A DNA stretch of 47,648 nucleotides, taken from the NCBI GenBank assembly GCA_028870275.1, contig JAGWPY010000206.1:1-47648 (forward strand), given 5' to 3'. Below, one piece after another: positions 9,129 to 15,764 of this stretch (the first letter of the stretch is position 1; each line of letters starts with the position of its first letter). The translations under genes and the position numbers were made by a program. The notes below the pieces were generated by a model that was not told the DNA's origin, did no database searches, and saw nothing but the letters and a program-made list of their open reading frames with translations. Source of the DNA: Gammaproteobacteria bacterium. Its GTDB lineage: Bacteria > Pseudomonadota > Gammaproteobacteria > Steroidobacterales > Steroidobacteraceae.

Positions 9129-9160
9129 GGGCTGACCGCGCCGCCGGCGCGGTCAGCCCT
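9128..9160. terminator. Perfect 15-bp hairpin between convergent genes
   Basis: Left arm AGGGCTGACCGCGCC (9128-9142), 3-nt loop, right arm GGCGCGGTCAGCCCT (9146-9160), all 15 pairs perfect. The plus-strand stop (9126-9128) touches the left arm and the minus-strand stop (9155-9153) lies in the right arm. There is no T-tract on either side. It is best read as a bidirectional transcript-end or stability hairpin, not a classical intrinsic terminator. Confidence 0.65.
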
Positions 9161-10022
9161 CGGCGAGGCTCGCGCGGATCCCCTGATCGAGGTCGCGGTA
9201 ACGCAGCTGCACGCCGAGTTCCTCGACCAGCCGCCGGTTGCCGACGCGGCGGGACTCGGCGAGGAATGACCAGGCGGCGGCCGAGGAGGTCCTCTCGGCC
9301 TCGGCCCGGCTGATCAAGGGGGGCGGCGAGAGTCCGGTGATGCGTGCGACACGCATCAGAAAGGCGGTCTGGCTGTCGTCGTTGCCGTCGGCGACGTTGA
9401 CGATCCGCTCCGCGGCCCGCGCGGAGCGGCCCGCCACGATACAGGCCTCGACCAGGTCGTCGACGTGGATCCGGTTGGTCGGGGTCGCCTCCGCCGGCGC
9501 GATCGCAGGTTCGGCGCGCCGCAACCGGTCGAGCCGCAGGCGCTCGGGACCGTAGATGCCGGCGACGCGCAGGATGCACCAGGACGCCGCGCGCGCCGCG
9601 GCCCAGGCGCGTACGCTGTTCTCGGCCGCGAGCCGCCGTGCCGCGCGCGCGGTCCGGGGCTGCGGCGGCGTGTCTTCGTCGACGGGCGCTCCGCCGCGGT
9701 CGCCGTAGACACCGGTGGTGCCGAGGTAGACGAGGCGCTGCGGCCGGCCGGCGAGCGCGCCGAGGAAGCGCTCCAGGCGCAGGTCGCGCGTCCCGGTCGG
9801 CGCCGGCGGAACCATGTATTGGACGATGCGTCCTTCGACGTCGAGCGAGCTCGCGGCTTCGCGATCGAGATCGAGTGCGCAGGCCTCGGCCCCGGTCGCG
9901 GCGACGGCCTCGAGGCTCTGCGGCCGCGTCGCATAGCCGCGTACCGCGATGCCCTCGGCGCGCAGGCGCCGGGCGAGCCGCAGGCCCGTGTAGCCGCAGC
10001 CGACGATCGAGACGGGCATCAT
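9153..10022 (-). CDS. NAD-dependent epimerase/SDR protein, YeeZ-like
   Basis: An extended short-chain dehydrogenase-fold protein of 289 residues. The N-terminus VSIVGCGYTGLRLARRL carries the GxGxxG dinucleotide loop; YLGTTGVYGDRGG carries the strand-end T and the Tyr region; NRIHVDDLVEACIVA is the conserved C-terminal block. The closest family by pattern is YeeZ-type 'NAD(P)-dependent epimerase', whose substrate is unknown. The classical YxxxK pair is not obvious, so catalysis may be altered or lost. Its start is only 27 bp from the divergent ferredoxin-reductase gene. Confidence 0.8.
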   Translation of the reverse strand: MMPVSIVGCGYTGLRLARRLRAEGIAVRGYATRPQSLEAVAATGAEACALDLDREAASSLDVEGRIVQYMVPPAPTGTRDLRLERFLGALAGRPQRLVYLGTTGVYGDRGGAPVDEDTPPQPRTARAARRLAAENSVRAWAAARAASWCILRVAGIYGPERLRLDRLRRAEPAIAPAEATPTNRIHVDDLVEACIVAGRSARAAERIVNVADGNDDSQTAFLMRVARITGLSPPPLISRAEAERTSSAAAWSFLAESRRVGNRRLVEELGVQLRYRDLDQGIRASLAEG

Positions 10023-10049
10023 GGTAAGTTCAGCCTCCGGAGAGCGCGG

Positions 10050-11096
10050 ATGCGCGTGAGTCTAGTCAAATCGGAGCGCAGTTTCAGCGCCGCGGAAGGC
10101 CAGTCGCTGCTCGAGGCCGCGGCCGCCGCGGGCCTGCGGATCGCGCAAGGCTGCCGGGGCGGCAGCTGCGGGGCCTGCGGCGCCCGCTTGCTGCGCGGCG
10201 AGATCGAATATCCGCACGGCCCGCCGCTCGGGTTGTCGGCCGAGGACCGCGCCGCAGGGCGGATCCTCTTGTGCCAGGCGCGCGCCCGCAGCGACCTCGA
10301 GATCGAGGTCGACGAACTACGCCGTCCCGAAGAGGTGATCGTGAAGCGCCTGCCGTGCCGGATCGAGCGCGTGCAGCGGCTCGCCCACGACGTACTCGCG
10401 CTGTACCTGAAGCTGCCCTCGGCTGAGACCTTCGCGTTCCGCCCCGGTCAGTACCTCGACGTGATCCTCGGCGAAGGCCGGCGCCGCAGTTTTTCGATCG
10501 CATCCGCGCCGCACGACGGGGCGCTGATCGAGCTGCACGTGCGCCGCGTGGAAGGCGGGGAGTTCACGGCGCCGCTGTTCGCGGCCGATCCGCACAAGCG
10601 CTTGCTCACGATCGAGGGACCGCTGGGTCGCTCCTACGAGGCCGGTGCCAAGACCCCGCAGGCGCCTTTGCTCTGCGTCGCTGGCGGTACCGGCTACGCG
10701 CCGATCAATGCGATTCTGCGCGACCTGCTCGAGCGCGGCCGTCGGCGGGACCTGCATCTGTATTTCGGAGCGCGCACGCGGGCCGATCTGTATGCCGAGG
10801 CGCACGTTCATGCGCTGCGCCTGCTCGATCCGACCCTGGCTTACGTGCCGGTGCTGTCCGAGCCCTCGCCGGATTGGGCCGGGCGGCGGGGTCTCGTGCA
10901 CGAGGCCGTGCTCGCCGATCACGAGCGTCTCGACCGCTTCGACGTCTACGTCTGTGGTCCGCCGGGGCTGATCGAGGCGGCCCGCCGCACGTTCGCCGCG
11001 CGCGGCGCCGATCCGAGCCGCATTTTCTTCGACTCGTTCGATTACGCGCCGGATGCACTCGCGCGCCAGCGCAGCAGCGCCTCGACCAGGGATTGA
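10050..11096 (+). CDS. 2Fe-2S ferredoxin/FAD reductase (CDP-6-deoxy-glucoseen reductase-like)
   Basis: An electron-transfer protein of 348 residues with three modules. A plant-type [2Fe-2S] ferredoxin has Cys35, Cys40, Cys43 and Cys75. An FAD domain has RSFSIAS, and an NAD(P)H domain has VAGGTGYAPI and YVCGPPGLIEAA. This arrangement is annotated as CDP-6-deoxy-delta-3,4-glucoseen reductase in many gammaproteobacteria although no dideoxysugar genes are present, so it more likely serves another acceptor. The ATG at 10050 has a GGAG upstream. The 3' end overlaps the convergent hemD coding end by 55 bp. Confidence 0.88.
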   Translation: MRVSLVKSERSFSAAEGQSLLEAAAAAGLRIAQGCRGGSCGACGARLLRGEIEYPHGPPLGLSAEDRAAGRILLCQARARSDLEIEVDELRRPEEVIVKRLPCRIERVQRLAHDVLALYLKLPSAETFAFRPGQYLDVILGEGRRRSFSIASAPHDGALIELHVRRVEGGEFTAPLFAADPHKRLLTIEGPLGRSYEAGAKTPQAPLLCVAGGTGYAPINAILRDLLERGRRRDLHLYFGARTRADLYAEAHVHALRLLDPTLAYVPVLSEPSPDWAGRRGLVHEAVLADHERLDRFDVYVCGPPGLIEAARRTFAARGADPSRIFFDSFDYAPDALARQRSSASTRD

Positions 11097-11818
11097 TCGA
11101 GCGCGGAATCGGCGACGATGCGTCTTGCGCCGAGGCCGAGTCGCTCGAGGCCCGCGGCGACCCGGGCGCCGGCCACGAGCCAGTGGATCGAGGCGAGCGC
11201 CGAGCGCAACGGCGGAGGGCTGAGATCGAGCAGGGCCGAAGCGATTTCCAGGCTGGTGGCGGTGACGACATTCAGCTCGCCCGCCGAGATCGCCGCGGTC
11301 ACGGCGGCGATCTCGGCGGGCGCGGGTTTCGCTCTTTCGCGGCGATAGACCTCCACGGCGTGCACTTGGGCGCCGCGCGCGGCGAGCTCGTGGGCGAGCA
11401 GTTCGCGACCGTCCACACCCTTGATGATCGCGATGCGCGCACCGCGTGGGTCGCGCAGCCGTGGATCGGCCAGCAGGTGCTCGGAGTCGAAGCCCACCGC
11501 CGGTTCGATCGCGATCCGGTGGCCGGCATCGCGCAGCGCGCGTGCGGTGGACGGACCGATCGCGGCGAGCGCGACCTCGCGACCGCGCAGCAGCGCCGCG
11601 CCAAAGCGCACCGCGTTGGCGCTGGTGAAGATCACCAGATCGGCCTCGCCGACCCGGTCGGTCTGCGCGGCGAGTCGGTCGGCGTCGGCAAGCGGCGTGA
11701 TCTCGATCGCGGCGAGTTGCCGGATGTTTGCTCCTTGCGCCGCGAGCGCCGCGCACAGCCCGGCGGCCTGGTTCCGCGGACGGGTGACGAGCACGCCGAC
11801 ACCGTCCAGAGCGCCCAT
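11042..11818 (-). CDS. hemD: Uroporphyrinogen-III synthase
   Basis: Closes and inverts ring D of hydroxymethylbilane to give uroporphyrinogen III in heme synthesis. The 258 residues show the weakly conserved HemD pattern: VLVTRPRNQAAGL at the start, DLVIFTSANAVRFG, AIGPSTARAL and the C-terminal VTATSLEIASALLDL and WLVAGARVAAGLERLG blocks. It starts 3 bp after hemC, the standard hemCD pairing. The last 55 bp overlap the convergent reductase gene, so the C-terminal residues are constrained by two frames. Confidence 0.92.
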   Translation of the reverse strand: MGALDGVGVLVTRPRNQAAGLCAALAAQGANIRQLAAIEITPLADADRLAAQTDRVGEADLVIFTSANAVRFGAALLRGREVALAAIGPSTARALRDAGHRIAIEPAVGFDSEHLLADPRLRDPRGARIAIIKGVDGRELLAHELAARGAQVHAVEVYRRERAKPAPAEIAAVTAAISAGELNVVTATSLEIASALLDLSPPPLRSALASIHWLVAGARVAAGLERLGLGARRIVADSALDQSLVEALLRWRASASGA

Positions 11819-11821
11819 GGC

Positions 11822-12754
11822 TCAGCCCGTCCGCAGATCCCGCAACAGCGCCTCGGCGCCGGCGTGCAGGAGCCGCTCGGCGAGCGCCGCACCGAGCGCC
11901 GCGGCCGAGGCCGCGGGGCCCCGCGCGGCGTCGCTCAGCACGCGATGACCGTCGGGCGCGGCGACCAGTCCCCGCAGGGCGATCTCATCGCCGCGCAGTT
12001 CGGCATATGCGGCGACCGGCGACTGACAGCTGCCGCCGAGGCGACGCGAGAACGCGCGTTCCGCCTCGACCGCCGTGCGCGTCGCACCGTGTTCGAGCGC
12101 CGCGAGCAGGCCGCGAACCCTCCCGTCCCCGGCACGGCATTCGATGCCGATCACTCCCTGGCCGACCGCGGGCAGGGAGACCTCCACGGACAGATGCGCG
12201 GCGATCCGCGACTGCCAGCCGAGGCGCTCGAGGCCGGCGCTCGCCAGCACGATCGCATCGAGTTCGCCCTCGTCGAGACGGCGCAGGCGGGTGTTCAGAT
12301 TGCCGCGCAGCGGCTCGATGCGAAGGTCCGGCCGCAGGGCGAGGAGCTGTGCCTGCCGGCGCAAGCTCGAGGTGCCGATCCTGGCGCCGATGGGCAGATC
12401 CTCGATCCGCCGGGCTTGGGTCGACACCAGCGCATCGCGCGGGTCGGCGCGATCGAGCACCGCGGCGATCGCGAAGCCGGCCGGCAGGTCCGCGGGCACG
12501 TCCTTCATCGAATGCACCGCGAGGTCCGCCTGACCCTGCTCGATGGCGATTTCCAGTTCCTTGATGAACAGGCCCTTGCCGCCGATCGCCGCGAGGCTGC
12601 GATCGAGGATCTGATCGCCCTTCGTGGACATCGGCACCAGCTCGACGGCGAGATCCGGATGGGCCGCGCGCAAACGGCCGGCGACGTGTTCGGCCTGCCA
12701 GAGCGCCAGCTGGCTCTTGCGGGTCGCGATGCGCAGCGTCGGGCCGGCGGACAT
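11822..12754 (-). CDS. hemC: Porphobilinogen deaminase (hydroxymethylbilane synthase)
   Basis: Polymerises four porphobilinogens to hydroxymethylbilane in the cytoplasm. It has RIATRKSQLALWQAEHVA at the N-terminus, KGLFIKELE, the VHSMKDVPADLP block with catalytic Asp, and the dipyrromethane-cofactor cysteine in GIECRAGDG. I chose the ATG at 12754 (310 residues); a GTG at 12760 directly after the previous stop is possible. hemD follows after 3 bp, and the upstream hydroxyacid dehydrogenase abuts it, so the three genes may be one transcript. Confidence 0.96.
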   Translation of the reverse strand: MSAGPTLRIATRKSQLALWQAEHVAGRLRAAHPDLAVELVPMSTKGDQILDRSLAAIGGKGLFIKELEIAIEQGQADLAVHSMKDVPADLPAGFAIAAVLDRADPRDALVSTQARRIEDLPIGARIGTSSLRRQAQLLALRPDLRIEPLRGNLNTRLRRLDEGELDAIVLASAGLERLGWQSRIAAHLSVEVSLPAVGQGVIGIECRAGDGRVRGLLAALEHGATRTAVEAERAFSRRLGGSCQSPVAAYAELRGDEIALRGLVAAPDGHRVLSDAARGPAASAAALGAALAERLLHAGAEALLRDLRTG

Positions 12755-12760
12755 GCGCAC

Positions 12761-13648
12761 TCAGCTCTTCGGGCCCGGGCCGCCGGCTGCGAACAGTGCC
12801 GACTTGTGACGGTAGATCGTCGAGATGTCCTCGTCGCCGTGGCCCTCGCGGATCAGGGCCGCATATTCCTCGAGCGTCGACTCGACCACCGGCAGACGCA
12901 CGCCGCGGGCAGCCGCCATCTCGTGGCAGATCCTGAGGTCTTTTTCGTGCAGGCGCACGCGAAATCCCGCCGGAAAATCCATCCGCGCCATGAACGGCGC
13001 GCGGTTCACGAAGTACCAGCTCGATCCGGCGCCCTGGCCGAGCGTGTCGATCACGCGCTCGAGCGGCAGGCCTTCGGCTTTCGCGAAGGCCATCGCCTCG
13101 GCCACCGCCTGGATGATGCCGGCGCACATGATCTGGTTGGTCGCCTTGGTCGCCTGGCCGGCGCCGCTCGGGCCGAGATAGGCGATCTTGCGGCCCATCT
13201 TCTCGAGCACCGGCAGTGCGCGGCGGAAGGCCGGCTCATCGCCGCCGGCCATGATCGCGAGCGTGCCCTGCCGCGCGCCTTCGACGCCGCCGCTCACCGG
13301 GCAGTCGAGGAACGCGACGTCGATACTCGCGAGCTCGGCGTGCAGCGCCCGCGCGGTCGCGGCGCCGACCGTCGAACAGTCGATCACGATGGAGCCGGGA
13401 CGCAGCCCGGCGCGCATGAACGCGACCACGTCGCGAAGATCCTGGTCCGCCGAGACGCAGACCACCACGATGTCGCAGTCCGCGGCGAGTTTTGCCGGGT
13501 CCTCGTAGGCCTTGCAGCCGAGTTCCCGGGCGAGTTCGTTCGCCTTGGCGGCGGTACGGTTCCAAACGCCCGAGAGCAGTCCGGCGCGGTGCAGGTTGCG
13601 CGCCATTGGCGCACCCATCGCGCCCAGTCCGACGAATCCGGTTCGCAT
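12761..13648 (-). CDS. 3-hydroxyisobutyrate/tartronate-semialdehyde reductase family
   Basis: A beta-hydroxyacid dehydrogenase of 295 residues. The NAD(P)-binding GLGAMGAPMARNL starts at residue 7, the substrate-binding DCPVSGG lies at 115-121, and the catalytic Lys168 lies in GQATKATNQ. This is the full family signature, but the substrate (3-hydroxyisobutyrate, tartronate semialdehyde, succinate semialdehyde or another) cannot be read from the sequence. The ATG at 13648 starts the Rossmann fold immediately. It ends directly against hemC with no gap, although it has no known link to heme synthesis. Confidence 0.9.
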   Translation of the reverse strand: MRTGFVGLGAMGAPMARNLHRAGLLSGVWNRTAAKANELARELGCKAYEDPAKLAADCDIVVVCVSADQDLRDVVAFMRAGLRPGSIVIDCSTVGAATARALHAELASIDVAFLDCPVSGGVEGARQGTLAIMAGGDEPAFRRALPVLEKMGRKIAYLGPSGAGQATKATNQIMCAGIIQAVAEAMAFAKAEGLPLERVIDTLGQGAGSSWYFVNRAPFMARMDFPAGFRVRLHEKDLRICHEMAAARGVRLPVVESTLEEYAALIREGHGDEDISTIYRHKSALFAAGGPGPKS

Positions 13649-13708
13649 CGCTTTTCGAGTCCTTCGCTGGCCGAGGTCGCAGCCGCGTAGGTTAAAGCTT
13701 TGCGGGCG

Positions 13709-13725
13709 GGCCGGCAAAGCCGGCC
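13709..13725. terminator. Short GC hairpin between DUF4124 gene and dehydrogenase
   Basis: GGCCGGC (13709-13715), AAA loop, GCCGGCC (13719-13725), a perfect 7-bp stem in the 85-bp gap between two minus-strand genes. No T-run follows on the minus strand, so termination would be weak; it may simply separate the two units. Confidence 0.35.
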
Positions 13726-13733
13726 GGCGCAAT

Positions 13734-14189
13734 TCAGTCGGCGGAATCGCTCTTGCAGAGACTGTCGACCTGCTGTTTCGCGCTCAGCCGCGCCGCGTCG
13801 ATCTGCGCCGAGCTGAGATAGTCGCGTTCGCCGTTCTTGCCGAGCGTATACATGTGCCGGCCGTTGATCAGTTCCTCGTAGTGCGCCTTCGCATCCGCGC
13901 ACTGCTTCTGGCGCGCCGCGGCCACGTCGGCGGCCACTTGTTGCTGCTGTTCGGCCTTGTGCTGGGCCGCGAGCGCCTGGTCGCCGAACGACGGCGCGGA
14001 GGACGCCGGGGCCGGCGCGGCCTCGGACGAGGCGCGAGTCACGGCCAGGTGCACCAGTTCGGCCTTGACGCCGTCCGGCGGCGTGTCGCCATACTGGATA
14101 TGACCGGCCGCGTCCACCCAGCGGTAGACGGCGGCCGAGGCCATCGTCGTGAAGGCGAGCAGGGCGACACACAGTAAAACGCGTTTCAT
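13734..14189 (-). CDS. Secreted DUF4124-domain protein
   Basis: A 151-residue exported protein. The N-terminal signal peptide MKRVLLCVALLAFTTMASA is probably cleaved before AVYRWVDAAG, which begins the DUF4124 domain (W-x-D-x-x-G-x-x-x-Y-G-D-x-P-P). A Gln/Ala-rich helical middle (about 78-95) and a C-terminal part with two cysteines follow. Periplasmic location is inferred. DUF4124 proteins are common in this clade and have no known function. It starts 30 bp after the PII gene stop and may be a read-through partner of it. Confidence 0.8.
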   Translation of the reverse strand: MKRVLLCVALLAFTTMASAAVYRWVDAAGHIQYGDTPPDGVKAELVHLAVTRASSEAAPAPASSAPSFGDQALAAQHKAEQQQQVAADVAAARQKQCADAKAHYEELINGRHMYTLGKNGERDYLSSAQIDAARLSAKQQVDSLCKSDSAD

Positions 14190-14219
14190 GTTCCGTTCCT
14201 CGATGGCGGCCCGGCGGCT

Positions 14220-14564
<345 letters not shown>

Positions 14565-14645
14565 TTACTCCTCGCCGGCCGATGGCGGCGCGCCCGACAG
14601 TGTAGCAATGAAAAAATATCCTCGGATTGATGCGTAGCAGCATGG

Positions 14646-14651
14646 ATTATG
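14646..14651 (-). promoter_or_regulatory. Possible -10 element for glnB
   Basis: The minus strand reads CATAAT at 14651-14646, a 5/6 match to TATAAT, between the intrinsic terminator and the glnB ATG about 90 nt downstream. I find no convincing -35 at 16-18 bp, so this is tentative. The remainder of the 343-bp gap 14559-14901 holds the terminator, an 8-bp hairpin (14819-14839) and a 9-bp inverted repeat (14744-14752 with 14775-14783). I see no gene in it. Confidence 0.3.
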
Positions 14652-14698
14652 GTCTTGCGGTGCGCTATAAACGGGCAGGTTTCGCACCGAATGCATGC

Positions 14699-14735
14699 AA
14701 AAAAACGGCGAGCGCGCTTTGACACGCGCCCGCCG
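14699..14735 (-). terminator. Intrinsic terminator between the two PII genes
   Basis: On the minus strand an 11-bp stem (CGGCGGGCGCG at 14735-14725 pairing with CGCGCTCGCCG at 14716-14706, with one G-U wobble) closes an 8-nt loop and is followed by seven T residues (14705-14699). This is a classical Rho-independent terminator about 165 nt downstream of the Tyr51-less PII gene. It separates that transcript from glnB. Confidence 0.88.
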
Positions 14736-14901
14736 CTCGGGAATTCGCGCCGACGGGGGAGTTGGCTGGGTTGCCGGCGCGAAACGCTCCTAAAACAATA
14801 CGATGGTGATTCATGCGGCGCCCGACTTCCGGTCGGGCGAACGCACCCGTCTCGATCCAATCGCCACTCTAGCCTTTCTTCATGACAAGCCTGCGTACGG
14901 G

Positions 14902-15240
14902 CTAGATCGCCTCCGTTCCGGTTTCCCGGGTGCGAATACGCACCGCACCGGCGAGTTCGGCGACCCAGATCTTGCCGTCGCCGATCTTGCCGGTCCTCGC
15001 GATGTTGCTCACCGCTTCGATCACCTGTTCCGCGATCGTGTCGTCGACGGCCAGTTCGATCTTGCTGCGCGGCACGCTCTGCACCTCGATCTGCGAACCC
15101 CGGTAGAACTCCACGTGCCCTGCCTGCCGTCCATAACCCATCACCTCGGTCACGGTGATGCCCTGGATGCCGAGGTCCGCGATCGCCTGACGAACCTCGT
15201 CGAGCTTGAACGGTTTGACGATCGCGGTGATCAGTTTCAT
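14902..15240 (-). CDS. PII-family protein lacking Tyr51, sigma-54 controlled
   Basis: A 112-residue PII paralogue with intact N-terminal [16 protein letters not shown] and C-terminal DGKIWVAELAGAVRIRTRE nucleotide-binding blocks. In the T-loop the sequence is EFYRGSQIE, so position 51 is Ile, not Tyr: GlnD cannot uridylylate the usual site, though Tyr46 is kept. It lies behind a strong sigma-54 promoter, the regulation expected of glnK, yet no amtB follows; the next gene is the canonical PII. It could be a GlnK derivative sensing only 2-oxoglutarate and adenylate charge. Family membership is certain, the partner unknown. Confidence 0.93.
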   Translation of the reverse strand: MKLITAIVKPFKLDEVRQAIADLGIQGITVTEVMGYGRQAGHVEFYRGSQIEVQSVPRSKIELAVDDTIAEQVIEAVSNIARTGKIGDGKIWVAELAGAVRIRTRETGTEAI

Positions 15241-15317
15241 CCGTTCCTGGTCGATCGCGTCAATTACTCGGGCGCCGCACGGCGTGGCTTTCCGGTTACC
15301 ATGTCCACGATCAACGA

Positions 15318-15334
15318 TGCAGTTTGCGTGCCAA
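15318..15334 (-). promoter_or_regulatory. Sigma-54 (-24/-12) promoter
   Basis: The minus strand reads TTGGCACGCAAACTGCA (15334-15318). Compared with the consensus YTGGCACG-N4-TTGCW, only the first T of TTGC differs. The invariant GG (15332-15331) and GC (15320-15319) are exactly 10 nt apart. Transcription would start near 15307, giving a leader of about 67 nt before the Tyr51-less PII gene. Confidence 0.87.
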
Positions 15335-15382
15335 TCTCGCGATCACGGTGGATCAAGGACTTGACTCCTCGGCGAGATCGGA

Positions 15383-15420
15383 TGCGCACCGTCACGGCGC
15401 AGCCGGCGTACGGGTGCGCA
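15383..15420. promoter_or_regulatory. Inverted repeat upstream of sigma-54 promoter, possible NtrC half-sites
   Basis: TGCGCACC (15383-15390) and GGTGCGCA (15413-15420) form a perfect 8-bp inverted repeat with a 22-nt spacer, about 50-90 bp upstream of the -24 element. NtrC sites are GCACC/GGTGC dyads, but with a shorter spacer, so these may be two half-sites or an unrelated operator. The repeat also lies just upstream of ubiK. Confidence 0.4.
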
Positions 15421-15460
15421 TCAAGGCGGAGCACTGCGGACGCTTTTCGCGGAGGTGTGC

Positions 15461-15718
15461 ATGAGTCTGATGAATACGGGCGCGCTCGACGAGCTCGCCA
15501 GGCGTCTCGCCGATTCGGTGCCGCAGTCGCTGCGCGCCCTCGGGCGCGATCTCGAGAGCAACTTCAAGGCGGTGTTGCAGGCCCAGCTCGGCAAGCTCGA
15601 TCTGGTCACGCGGCAGGATTTCGACGTTCAGACGGCACTGCTCGCGCGAGCGCGCGAGCAGCTTGCGGCGATCGAGGCACGGCTCAAGGAACTCGAGGCG
15701 AACCTGCCCGGCCCCTGA
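15461..15718 (+). CDS. ubiK: Ubiquinone biosynthesis accessory factor UbiK (BMFP domain)
   Basis: A small 85-residue membrane-fusogenic (BMFP/YqiC) protein that works with UbiJ in the aerobic Ubi complex. It has an N-terminal amphipathic helix LDELARRLADSVPQSLRALG, then KAVLQAQLGKLDLVTRQDFD, which is the most conserved family block, and a C-terminal trimeric coiled coil (LLARAREQLAAIEARLKELE). The ATG at 15461 has GGAGG 5 nt upstream. It precedes comM, a pairing common in gammaproteobacteria, and is divergent from the PII gene. Confidence 0.92.
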   Translation: MSLMNTGALDELARRLADSVPQSLRALGRDLESNFKAVLQAQLGKLDLVTRQDFDVQTALLARAREQLAAIEARLKELEANLPGP

Positions 15719-15764
15719 GGTCGCGGGCCTGGCCCGCCCTATACACTTTGAGGCCCCTTCGCCG

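Noticed and set aside
10050-11096. Dideoxysugar biosynthesis enzyme
   Set aside because: The family name suggests it, but no sugar-nucleotide genes are nearby, so only the electron-transfer architecture is claimed.
10874-13690. 938-aa plus-strand ORF
   Set aside because: Antisense shadow of hemD, hemC and the dehydrogenase; the protein has no recognisable motif.
13709-13725. REP-type dispersed repeat
   Set aside because: Only one copy of this GGCCGGC palindrome with AAA loop was noticed in the window, so it is listed only as a hairpin.
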